64,000 nt of DNA from Ctena decussata (lineage: Eukaryota; Mollusca; Bivalvia; Lucinida; Lucinidae), in contig OZ022510.1 of the NCBI GenBank assembly GCA_963989385.1, positions 30,695,448 to 30,759,447 on the forward strand, given 5' to 3'. The translations under genes and the position numbers were made by a program. This document shows positions 12,596 through 22,884 of this stretch, in pieces; the first letter of the stretch is position 1, and each line of letters opens with the position of its first letter. The notes beneath the pieces are model-generated. The model was not told where the DNA came from. It did no database searches and saw only the letters and a list, made by a program, of their open reading frames with translations.

Positions 12596-13059
12596 GAAAT
12601 CGGGAACCGGGAACCAGGAACCGGTAACTTGGAACAGGGAATTAGGAACCGGGAACCGGGAACCTGGAATCAGGAATCAGGAACAGGGAACCAAGAACCG
12701 GGAACCAGGAACCGGGAACTTGGAACCGGGAATTAGAAACCGGGAACCAGGAACCCGGGAACCTGGAACCAGGAACCGGTAACTTGGAACCGGGAATTAG
12801 GAACCGGGAACTAGGAACCGGGAACCGGGAACCAGGAACCGGGAACCAGGAACCGGGAACCGGGAACCAGGAACCGGGAACCGGGAACCAGGAACCGGGA
12901 ACCGGGAACCAGGAACCGGGAACCGGGAACCAGGAACCGGGAACTGGGAACCAGGAACCGGGAACCGGGAACCAGGAACCGGGAACCGGGAACCGGGAAC
13001 CGGGAACTGGGAACCAGGAACCGGGAACTGGGAACCAGGAACCGGGAACCGGGAACTTA
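12596..13059. repeat. (GGGAACC)n minisatellite, 21-bp higher unit
   Basis: Nearly pure 7-bp units GGGAACC with A/G variants, from about 12784 organised as 21-bp triplets (GGGAACCGGGAACCAGGAACC with its last base varying). Because 21 is a multiple of 3 one frame stays open and would read Gly-Asn-Gln-Glu-Pro-Gly-Thr repeats; this is not a gene. It continues the motif of the satellite array to its left. G3 tracts at 7-nt spacing fit the G-quadruplex pattern. Confidence 0.93.
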
Positions 13060-13061
13060 CT

Positions 13062-14238
13062 TAACGGTCATCATGGAATAATGCTGCTGTCTTACTTAAA
13101 AAAATCCTTCAACCTGACGATATATAAAATGCGTTTGCATGCTACATGCAAAGGACCACTTGAATTGCATACGGGGGTTGCAAATCCTAACACTGGTATC
13201 GGATTTTCGTGTAGATTTTAGAAGACACATTGCTGGCGGCCACCTATCGGCGTAGATACAGTTTACTCCCACATAGTCGTAATATTAACAGCAAAAGATT
13301 GCGCCTTTCTCCGGCAGATCACGCACAAATGAATAAAAATTTCACACTTTTTGTTATATGTAAGATCAGAAGATAAACCTGTCATAGTGAGAAAAAAACC
13401 TTCTTTAGTGTCCGCGAATTTTAAACTTTCGCGAATTCATGACGACAATGTCAGACATGGGTTCATGAGGTGCCTGGCGAGTTCAAAAATGCAAACATAA
13501 GCATTTGCAAAAGTTTTCCTCTCAAAATTCAGATTATCTATGGTTATTGTGTCTCAACATGAGCAAATAATATTATCCGTGCATAAGCTACTTGGTCTCC
13601 GTTAATCCACATTTTCGGTGGATATGCGCCATCATAACTAACTTTTTAGACTGACTCCAGTATGAAACTGATATAAAACATACCATCAGTTTCTGTGCTT
13701 AAGTCAAACGGAAAAGTTGACTAAAATTACATATAACATAAGATGAAACGGGTACATCCCCAGAAAATACCATAGCTGCCGTGGCAGTTATTGAGGATTA
13801 TCCGCCCTCCGCCCACCCAACCCCATAAAAAAGAAAAGAAAAGAAGTTGAGATGTGATCACCACACGCATTTCAAATTATCATGCTTATTCTAATAGAAT
13901 AACTATTTTCTTCATCTCGTTTTGCATAGTATTATTGAATCTACAACAAAGCCAATAAGAATGCTTACATCATTTGATCGCCCTAACGATAATTTAAAGT
14001 AAAGACATTATCTAAAGCAAGAACATTATAATGTCTTAGCAGAAAAAAGATGCTGTACACTAACCGTTCTTTTTGATGTTGCACACTTCTTTCTCTTAAA
14101 ATAGATGCCACGATGACTTTACCAAGCTCTAAACATATCAGACAAAACGCTACCCTCATGCTACACATTCATAGCTCGAATTCACATATAATCTAAATAA
14201 ATACACAGAAAGGTAAAGTCCTCAGATAATTGTAACTT
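13062..14238. other. Unique-looking sequence after the satellite
   Basis: No coding frame. 13080-13220 remains open only as a run-on from the minisatellite frame. Otherwise AT-rich with no repeat recognised. Confidence 0.5.
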
Positions 14239-14239
14239 A

Positions 14240-14545
14240 GAAATGTTTTGATTCAGGATGGTTAAAACGTATAGAATAAGTCTGACATCATACATTGATG
14301 TACTTAATTGCAAGCTCAGTGCTTTAACAGGTAAAGCGACTGGAGATCACATAAAGTCCTCATATATTAGAGTCAGTGCAATACTTTCTTTGGAATGTTT
14401 TGATTTCGGGATGTTTCAAACGTATAAAATAAGTAAAACAACATTAATTGTGGTACTGACTTGCACGTCCGATGCTTAGACAGGTGAATGGGACTAGACA
14501 TCACATACAAGTGTTGCTCTAACGCTTTGATAGAGTACCGGAAAG
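14240..14545. repeat. Diverged tandem duplication, ~152 bp
   Basis: GAAATGTTTTGATTCAGGAT, AAACGTATAGAATAAGT, ACAGGTAAAGCGACTGGAGA, CATCACATA order at 14240-14392 recurs from 14393 (GAATGTTTTGATTTCGGGAT, AAACGTATAAAATAAGT, ACAGGTGAATGGGACTAGA). Confidence 0.7.
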
Positions 14546-14743
14546 TGACTATGCAGAATACCTTGTGTGCATACAGAATGTGAACAGCGCACAAATTTTG
14601 ACGAGATATAATGAAGATACGCTCACACTGTACAATCAACCTAAGAAACGGAAAGAAGAAAAAGGAAGAAACTCGATCGACAAAACAAAATAGTACATAT
14701 TCTATAACAGACTCTCTAAATCCAACACAGAGGAGTTATTATA

Positions 14744-14882
14744 ATGTAATTAATCAGGAAATTTCGTACTGGCCCAGTTACATCTCCAAGGTCAGTATAT
14801 TGGCCCGAGGCCTCGGGCCAATACAGCAATGAATTTCCGAGGACCTGTAACTTGGACAATACGAAATTTCTTGATTAGTAAC
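14744..14882. repeat. 139-nt foldback repeat with perfect central palindrome
   Basis: AATCAGGAAATTTCGTACTG on the left is inverted on the right as TACGAAATTTCTTGATT, with further pairing in between. The centre is GGCCCGAGGCCTCGGGCC. The following 14905-15020 repeats TTGGCCGAG and CGCCGAG in loose order. Confidence 0.75.
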
Positions 14883-15263
14883 AATTCTATTGAAAAAAGT
14901 CAATAATGTTGGCCGAAATTGACGTCACCGATATTGGCCGAGTTGTACTGGCCGAGTTTCGCCTGTTTTTGCCGAGTTTGGCTTGTATTGGCCGACTTGG
15001 CCTATTTCGCCGAGATCGTCAAAATATGCTCAGTTATGACTGATATGATGTGGACTGCATTAGATCAGTACAGCAATTGCACATCAATATATAGGTAACT
15101 ACATGTATACCGAATATGATTATGACAATTATCAAGAAAACATATAAAACACAAGGCAAACACCGTTTTTGCCTACTTTTTATCTTTTTTTTTCTATTTT
15201 AAACTACCCTGAAACCAGCAAGCATTTAGTAGACGGCTAAACATGTTTCCTTAGAGATAGCCA

Positions 15264-15508
15264 GGCCGCGTGGCACAGTCGATAGCGCGTCTGACTCGAG
15301 AGCAAAAGAAAAAGAATCAGAGGTCCCGAATTCGCTACTCGGACTGACCACATACTTTCGTTAATATTTCTCCTCTCTTCAAGAAGAGCAGTTGTCAGCT
15401 ACTGGCGAAAGAGGTCTTAACTTATCCAGGAATAGTGTGGTTAAGTTAACCATCCCGACAAAGCCATGCCTGTTTACCGTAGACGTAAAACAACAAAACA
15501 ACAAAGAG
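15264..15508 (+). mobile_element. V-domain SINE, diverged copy
   Basis: Same order as the copy at 60149: a worn tRNA-like head (GGCCGCGTGGCACAGTCGAT), then CACATACTTTCGTTAATA, a CTACTGGCGAAAGAGGTCTTA segment, the core AGGAATAGTGTGGTTAAG, ATCCCGACAAAGCCATG, TGTTTACCGTAGACGTAAA and a CAACAAAA-rich tail. The head has an insertion in the anticodon region and the B box has decayed, so it is old. Confidence 0.75.
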
Positions 15509-15619
15509 CCCTCACAGACTTAAAAAGAAAAAACTTGATTCGCACCAGTAGTTTCCACCTTAAACGGACGTTAGCAAAGACTAATTAGGGGCTTTAATTT
15601 TTTCATGCACGCAACATCA

Positions 15620-15744
15620 CAGTCCCCTCTGTAGACTGGTATCAGTCCATTAAATAAAACAAGATCGTAAATGAATACATGAAAATGAACGTACATGTCA
15701 TACTCTATCACTACATTTCGGAAGATGTTGGATTTAATGGACTG
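15620..15744 (+). repeat. Dispersed repeat R, left part
   Basis: TGTAGACTGGTATCAGTC, CATTAAATAAAACAAGATCG, AATGAATACATGAAAATGAA and GATTTAATGGAC match 27195-27310. The match stops at 15744, where a 1.35-kb segment intervenes before the family resumes at 17098. Confidence 0.65.
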
Positions 15745-17097
15745 GGGAACTTGCTCAAACTAACGGTATGCACAGCAGAAAGTGTTTATTATAACTCCTT
15801 GAAACCATGCTAATGGCATGTGAAAAATCAGATTTATATCTCTGCTGTTGACCCCATTCAATGTTTGTCTGCCGGTGGTCAGTTACAGAATTCTTGTCCA
15901 ATTCTGAGATTTATCTCTGAAATTAAAGTTACACACAAAGGTCTGAACATCAGCGAGGTTCTGATTCTTTACAAAAACAGTGTCAGCCCAGATCACACTG
16001 CAGGGTCTACATTTTTGCATTTCTGTCTATGCATTTTTGCATTGGAAAACAAAGTGGATCCTGATACGACTGCTCCTTTAAGACGTAGACCCTGATAAGA
16101 CTGCTTCTTTAGAATGTAGCCCCCTATAAGACTGCTCCTTAAAGATGTAGGCTCGAATATGACAGCTACTTAAAGTTGTACACCTAAATAAACAACTTTT
16201 TAAAGCAGAAGACCCAGATAGGACTGCTCCTTTAGGATGAAGACTCCGACCAGAGAGCTCCTTTAGAACATAGAATTAGACAGCTCCTTTAGGCAGTATA
16301 CCTAATAAGACTGCTCGTTAAGGATGTAGACCCAGATAAGACTTCTCCTTTAGGATGTAGACCCTGATCTAATAAGACTGCTCCTTGAGACTGGAGACCC
16401 TGATAAGACAGCTCCTTACGGATGTAGACCCTGACCTGATAAGACTTCTCCTTAAGGATACAGACCCTGACCTGATAAGACTGCTCCTTAAGGATGTAGA
16501 CCTTGACCTGATAAGACTGCTCCCAAAGGATTTAGAACCTGACCTGATAAGACTGCTGTTTAAAGACGTAGACCCTGACCCAATAAGACTGCCCCTTAAG
16601 GATGTAGACCCTTATAACACTGCTCCTTAAGGATGTAGACCCTGATGAGACAGCTCCTTTAGGCTGGAGACCTTGATAAGACTGCTCCTAAAGGTTGTAG
16701 ATCCTGATAAGACTGCTGCTTTTGGATGTAGACCCTGATAAGACTGATGTCTTAAGATGTATAAACTTTGATGAAAATAATTATGTTAAATGCTTAAAGT
16801 CCCAATTTTTAAAATGTTTACGGGATTTATTTTTTACGAACTGATATTTCTGGGACACCTATACACATTATATTACCAGCTTCAAAACCTGCAGTATTTA
16901 AGCAATAGCCAGAGTTGTAAAACTCCTGTTTGTAAACTATTACATAAATATGACCTGTCTGTGAACTTCTGCCAGAGGTCAGACAACTGGTCCCTAGTAA
17001 AAGAGGGGAAATTGAACTTTGCTGACCTTCCTGAGGGAACCTTTATATTGGGTCCCAAGAAGATACTTCTCCAGGCCCATGTATTTCAGGAATGGGC
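15745..17097. mobile_element. 1.35-kb segment interrupting repeat R
   Basis: Compared with the continuous copy at 27195-27420, this segment is extra. AATGGAC precedes it and AATGGGC ends it, a possible 7-bp duplication. No terminal inverted repeats. Content: an AT-rich 5' part, the minisatellite 16055-16760 and a 3' part with a 109-codon frame (16790-17119) of no recognised domain. It could instead be ancestral sequence lost from the 27-kb copy. Confidence 0.45.
16055..16760. repeat. Minisatellite, ~32-36-bp unit, about 20 copies
   Basis: Degenerate tandem copies of GATGTAGACCCTGATAAGAC followed by TGCTCCTTAAG. Some units insert an extra CCTGATCT or CCTGACCT. A frame reading Asp-Pro-Asp-Leu-Ile-Arg-Leu-Leu-Leu-Lys-Asp repeats (16385-16630) comes from the unit. 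It lies inside the 1.35-kb segment 15745-17097. Confidence 0.9.
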
Positions 17098-17290
17098 AAG
17101 TAATAAAACATCTTGGTGAAAGTAATGTACCGGCTATGTACCTTGCCATACAAAAAGCCAGAACCTAAATACATGGACCGAATGCCAGGCTATCCCCTCT
17201 GATGTAGCTCTAAACTGTCTTCGTTAGGGCCTTTATTAGCGAGACAGCAAAATCAAACGCATTAAATCATCAAAAACAAATGGTGAAGCA
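17098..17290 (+). repeat. Dispersed repeat R, right part
   Basis: AAGTAATAAAACATCTTGGT, AGTAATGTACCGGCTATGTA and GCCAGAACCTAAATACATGG match 27310-27400. Confidence 0.6.
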
Positions 17291-17380
17291 AAGCTGGGGA
17301 CTCAGTGCCAACCGAAGCCAAAGCAAACCACGATCGGTCCACGAATGAGAACCACGATGTGAACCATGATGTGGATGTGA

Positions 17381-17471
17381 ACTTTTTTCACTTGAGCTAA
17401 TTCTTTCATTTACCTGCGGCGGCCCAGCCGCAGGTTAATGAACGAACTGACTCAAGTGAAAAAAAAAAAGT
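17381..17471. repeat. 91-nt foldback repeat
   Basis: ACTTTTTTCACTTGAG, TTCATTTACCTGCGGC on the left are inverted on the right (GCCGCAGGTTAATGAA, CTCAAGTGAAAAAA) around GGCCCA. It is followed by GC-bearing sequence with repeated AACCGCGAAAATT strings (17495-17575). Confidence 0.82.
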
Positions 17472-17579
17472 TGTGCTTTTCGCGCATGTTGCTAACCGCG
17501 AAAATTAAAAATCGCGATTTTTTGTATTTATGTTTTCGACACTTAACCGCGAAAATTTGAACCCGCGAAAATTACCGCG

Positions 17580-19385
17580 TATACGGTACCTTTCTCCTCG
17601 GGAGCACCATTCGCAATCACCTTTGAGGACTGAAGTTATTATTTTCAGCGAACCGATAAGTACTACGTCAACAATTTTCTTAATGATTTTAGTAGAATAC
17701 TATCAGATTCACATAACTGCGATGTTTGTTTAGGTACATGGTAGAGTAAATAAACTGAAGAACCTCAAACAAGCAAGCTTTGAAAGATCAAGCATCAGAC
17801 TGATTGACTGATAAGCAAAATCCGACAAAACATAGCATGTTTGCAAATTTTCGTATACCTGCCTTTTGCACATACACATATAGTTTTTAATGATGGAAAG
17901 AATCTCGATGGCAGCTAGGGTGAGGGTTATAGCTCCGTAAAACCGGTGTAAGTTCCCACGCCACACCTGTGATAGAATATTTCTGATTCTTCCAAGGCGG
18001 TCTTGTCTTTGTGATTTATCGATGCTAACGTATGTTTTGTCCGCTTATCAGCAGTCTTGGATAAATCAGTTTTTTTGTAAGTTTATGGGTGGAGCTCAAT
18101 TAGACAAAAACGCTGAATTAAATTGAGACAGTTTACGGAAAGTTTAGTTTGCAAAGAATTATGTTGTCCATCGGTATAATCAAGTCCTTCACAGGAGAGA
18201 AGTCAACTAATCATCAAAAAAGGCCCGAAATAATCTGTTGATTCGGAAATGCTTTAAATAGTAAACAACAGGCAAAATACTTTTCTGCATTGGATAGGTG
18301 TCAGATAATTTTGAAACAACCTATACTTTCTGAAAATGCTATAGGTATAGATAAGGTACGCATAATTCAGACCTAAGAAACGCATTAAGTGTTCCAAGCA
18401 GCATTTAATGAGACGAAATTATAAGTGTGCGTCAATTGTCGCTTCACAGCATATTAATCAATTAGCGAATAATCACTACTTCAAAGGCGAATCATGGACA
18501 ATAAGAAAGTACTAATTTCGTAATCAGAAAAAAGAAATGATTTTTATGACGCCAATCGAAACTATTACGAGACTGCGAAGACGCCGAAAATAAAAAGACA
18601 ATAAAATATTTGATATTGGCTGGTTTCGTTCTGCATTAGATAAAAACAGAAAACCTTACATAATCAGTTCGTACGTAAACAATTCAAACGAGACTAAAGA
18701 AAAGAGAAAAACACGAACATTTGCTATCATAAACATATCTGTAAGCCCGTAGTTAGCATGTAAATAACAAAATTATTACAAATGCATATTGAAAACAGAG
18801 GTTTAACAAATCGTATACGAACAAACGCAATTCGGACCATACGCTACACACATGTATGAAGGATTTGGCAATCGTCTTATTGAGGCATAGTTTGCTAGTT
18901 ACAATTTCTTATAACATCTTGTCTCCAAAACTAATATATGAATATGTCATTAGAAGAACTCTATTCTGTGCTGTGCTTTAAGCCACTAAACACAATGAAT
19001 CAATATACTTACGTATTCTGATTCTATCGCCGACCGGGCTGGAGGCTTATTCGTTCACGCCTATGGCGCAATAGTTTTAGAGTCGGTAACTGATCGTTCA
19101 TCGGTAACAAAATACACTTTGTTGATAAAATGAACTGAGTGAATAAGGTCAGATCTAGACTGGTCGTCCGTATGTTTTTTTTTTCTTTTGTTTATTTTTG
19201 TTTTTTACATTTGCTCAATAGAGGGTAAAAAATATGAAAATTCCTCCGTTAGGCTCAGCACATATTGTACATTTCTGACCACATACCACAAAAGTAAGCT
19301 GGAAAATCCTAAGGAACTGACATATTTCAATTCCAGATCTTACCCAAAACACCATGTGGAAAAAGACAAAACAAAATTACACTCC
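17580..19385. other. No feature seen
   Basis: AT-rich; longest frame 78 codons on the minus strand with no domain. No inverted or tandem repeat noticed. Confidence 0.55.
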
Positions 19386-19389
19386 ACCA

Positions 19390-19535
19390 AAGACATCATC
19401 AACGACAGCAGGGTGCCATGTAGGTGGTCACCAAGCTAGCCTTAACATCATAAACAATATATCAGTAACAAACATACCAACAAACAACGAACCAAAACAG
19501 AAGTGCTGCCTTGGGACTGCCGAGTTCAGATTCTG
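19390..19535 (+). repeat. Dispersed repeat R-like fragment
   Basis: GGTGGTCACCAAGC, CAACAAACAACGAACCAAAA and CTGCCTTGGGACTGCCGAG fit the family's 3' module loosely. Confidence 0.35.
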
Positions 19536-19539
19536 GTGA

Positions 19540-21416
19540 ACTTTTTCAGCATGAAATTATTTATTTACATAGATGGCTGATCAGCCGTTGTAACTATAAC
19601 TGCATGCTGCTGCAATATAGTATAGTCAAACTATGCTTGGAGTCGCTGTATAAAAGATTTCTGTTATTTTATGTTATTTATATCAGAGGCTACTAAACAA
19701 ATATCCATGTCAAATTATCAGATCCTATTTTCAAGGAACTTAGGCGAGGCTGTTACATATTGTATGTAAAGGATACCATATTAAACCATTTAAACGACGG
19801 AAGCTGGTCTAGGTCAGATCATGCCAAATTATAATGTCGACTAAGCCAATTTGACCCTGACGGTCACGCTCGGTCAAAGTCTACTCACGTCTGAGAAAAC
19901 GCGGTAATTTTGTTTCAAGTGCTTTTCTTTTTTTTTTTCTACTTCTTCTTATTATTTTTTATAATTATTATTATCAATGCTATTATTATTATCTAGGAGT
20001 GACAAATTAAAGTTTAGTAGAGATGTGAAATAGATATATCAGATTTATTTTTTTCTACCGATTATATACTCTCGAGAGCAAGGTCACCAGATTTATTATA
20101 AAACTAATAGAAATATTATGCATGTTCCATCCGGTGAGATGAATTGCCTGAATCGTTTCAGATATTTATATTCATTGTAAGATCAAATCAGCAGACACAG
20201 ATATACCTTAAGACATCATGCAGCGACATTTAGCCTCTCAGTATTTACGGTATTCGTTTTATATCTTTTAGTAGGATTTGGTATTAAAGAAATTGCTAAT
20301 TAAATGGCATTTTATCTTCCAAGAAGTATTGATGGCAGTATAATAGTCAGACTGGTAGCATGATAACGCTTTCTTGTTTTCATGCATTGCTAACAAAACA
20401 GGCTAACATCGAATACCTTAAAAACTGATAAAAGAATGCAGTGACGTCAGATCTTGTACTTACTGAATACGTCATGGTGTGTTCCTTAAATCTAATATTT
20501 CTTGAAAGAAGAGTTTCACAATCTACTTGAAGTTCATTCACATATTAAAGTTAGGAACACAAATTAAGAACTACAGAAGGTCTTATGCTGGAAGTTAAAT
20601 GATTATGGTGAAAACAATTTACAAAGACTCATAGGATCGTACTAAAAATGTACAACCTCTTCAAGATCTGTTGGCTGAAGGGACTGATAATTTTAGTTGC
20701 CTGTTTGTGTAAAATCAGTCAAGAGAAATAAGAGTTACTAAATTTTAATGTATATGCAAACTGAGTACATTGTATGAATGTACAAAATTCCATTTGTAAG
20801 CTCATTCTCTCATTTCAAAGGCACCAAGATAAATTTGCTAACAACGGAAGATCATGACTAAATTGCTTACAAGATACATTTGTCACAGGATTACCCCAGA
20901 GCATAGCATAATTTATATCATAATATAAAGCTAAATCATGACCTATTAGACCCAGGTAATGTGGCCGCTTCTTAATTTATTTCCGATTTGATGGCCACCA
21001 ACGAAACTTAGACAACGGACTTACAATTTCTCAGACTACGACCGTCAGATACATAGGCATGTTAGGTGATTTATAATAGGCTGGTGGTGCTCTACTACTC
21101 GCGAGCACCTGATCACTCTTGTATAAAAGGGTATATTTATATGTACAGATATATTATCCAAAGATTTTGGATTTGTCAATGTTTCTACGACTTTGGAGTA
21201 TGGACTTACGAGTTTGATATGTTAACCACTTCATCTTTAATTCACCAAGGCATTCGTTTCTTTCTCCGAATATTCCCCATGTATTTTTGAGGTGAGATAT
21301 GAGCGAGTCAATGTATAAAGACCTCAGGCAGTTGTTATGTAAATTTGAGTAGAAAAGTTGTCAAAAGTAACTTTTTATCTATTTCAGAATTTTCATTGGA
21401 ACTTTGATCTCACCTT
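19540..21416. other. AT-rich flank of the LINE
   Basis: No gene signal. ATT/TTA-rich simple sequence at 19920-20000. A frame from 21066 has no recognised product. Confidence 0.55.
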
Positions 21417-21426
21417 ACCAAAATTG

Positions 21427-21605
21427 ATGGTGTTTGCATCATGGCTTGTCTTACTATTATTCTGCTGTGGTGATGTTCACCCTAACCCAGGACCCCTATC
21501 AACATCTTCTTCAAGTAGCAACTACAGTTCATCCTCGGGTATGTCCAATACTTTATTTAGTGTTCTTGATCTTACACATAACTTGTCCTTTGTGCACTAT
21601 TTTTT
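21427..21605 (+). pseudogene. LINE ORF, N-terminal part with 2A-like motif
   Basis: In frame 1 an ATG at 21427 opens a short hydrophobic stretch (MVFASWLVLLLF) followed at once by CCGDVHPNPGP and a serine-rich spacer. The DVxxNPGP core matches 2A-like ribosome-skipping motifs known from APE-type LINEs, except that the usual Glu is His here. A hydrophobic leader just before 2A is also a known arrangement. Near 21600-21605, in a run of six T, the frame passes to frame 2, where the endonuclease continues. The open frame also extends upstream to 21358, but those residues would lie outside the proposed target duplication. Confidence 0.75.
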
Positions 21606-22884
21606 CGAAACTAGAAATAATAGAGACCGAACTTTTTGAATTCGATATCTTAGCCTTCACAGAAACTTGGCTAAGCCCTCCTATTGACACAAGTGACCTA
21701 CTGTTGCATTCATATAATAGCCCTGAGAGGAAGGATCGCCCCGGCGACAATCACGGAGGTGTTATGATATATGTGAAGGACTGCCTACATTATAAGCGTC
21801 GAGCAGATTTAGAGTCTCGCAATATTGAGAGCATATGGATAGAATTGACCAATAACCATAAACGTATATTATTTTGATTGTTTTATCGTCCTCCAAATTC
21901 TGACTCTAACTATCTTTCTGACATTGAGGATTCTATAGCGCTAGCAGTTGATTCACCAGGAATTTCAGATATAATTATTACCGGCGACTTCAATCTAAAT
22001 CTACTTAATCCTCAAACCGCGAGAAAAATTGATTCAGTTTGTACTCAGTTCTCCTTATATCAATCTATAAGCCAACCCACACATTTTACCGAAAACTCAT
22101 CGTCATTAATCGATATCATTCTTGTTAATAATAAAACACATTTAATAGTCAGTGGAGTTGGTGACCCTTTCCTACATCAAGAAATAAGGTATCATTGTCC
22201 AATATATGGTATATTTAAGTTTTCTAAGCCTAAATTTGTTTCATTCACGCGACGCATTTGGTATTATGACCGAGGTAATTATGAACTACTACGTAATAAG
22301 GCAGCATCTTTTGACTGGGACTCTGTTAAGGATAATGATATAAATACTTACGCAAATAATATGAATAGCACTATAACTGGTATTGCTAAAGATTGTATAC
22401 CTAACCGATGTATTAAAGTAAAACCTTCAGAACCGCCTTGGATTAATTCGAATATCAAAAGACACATTAGAAAACGGAAAAGAACATACAGCAAGGCCAA
22501 AAGAACTAACTCAGAATCAGACTGGAAGAAATTTATATCAATACGTAATAAAGTTGTTCAAAATATTCGCGATTCTAAAAAAATATTTTACGACAAAATT
22601 GCAGCAAAACTTACCTCTGAGACACTCTCTTCAAAAGACTGGTGGTCTACACTTAAAACTTTCATCGCTCCTAACTACAAAACATCAGTTCCGCCCCTCG
22701 AATTGAGTGACGACATATACACGGAAGACAATGGTAAGGCTAATGTTTTAAATAGATATTTCCAAAGCCACACAATTTTAAATGAACAGAATGCCATTAT
22801 TCCAGACTCACCTGCAGCTACCGTCAATACACCATTAAGCAACATTATATTGTCCCCATTAGAAGTTGAATCAGTTCTTAAAAC
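21606..22884 (+). pseudogene. LINE endonuclease (EEP) domain, interrupted by a stop
   Basis: Frame 2 carries the EEP landmarks in order: FDILAFTETWL with the catalytic Glu, GGVMIYVKD, FYRPPNSD, ITGDFNLN, SLIDIILVN and YHCPIYGIF. The domain nicks target DNA to prime reverse transcription. A TGA at 21875-21877 falls directly before the conserved FYRPP motif, splitting the domain. The rest, to about 22884, is the linker before the RT. A second frameshift near 22884-22888 moves the frame to frame 3. Confidence 0.88.

Noticed and set aside
7935..13059. CRISPR-like array
   Set aside because: Spacers are not uniform or unique, repeats are long and degenerate, and the DNA is eukaryotic.
12784..13221. 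145-codon frame with Gly-Asn-Gln-Glu-Pro-Gly-Thr repeats
   Set aside because: It follows from a 21-bp minisatellite unit, which keeps a frame open by arithmetic. It runs out in unrelated AT-rich sequence.
16385..16630. 81-codon Asp-Pro-Asp-Leu-Ile-Arg-Leu repeat frame
   Set aside because: Product of the minisatellite; neighbouring units are out of frame.
21358..21426. Upstream extension of the LINE frame to 21358
   Set aside because: It lies outside the proposed 13-bp target duplication and shows no LINE-like residues.
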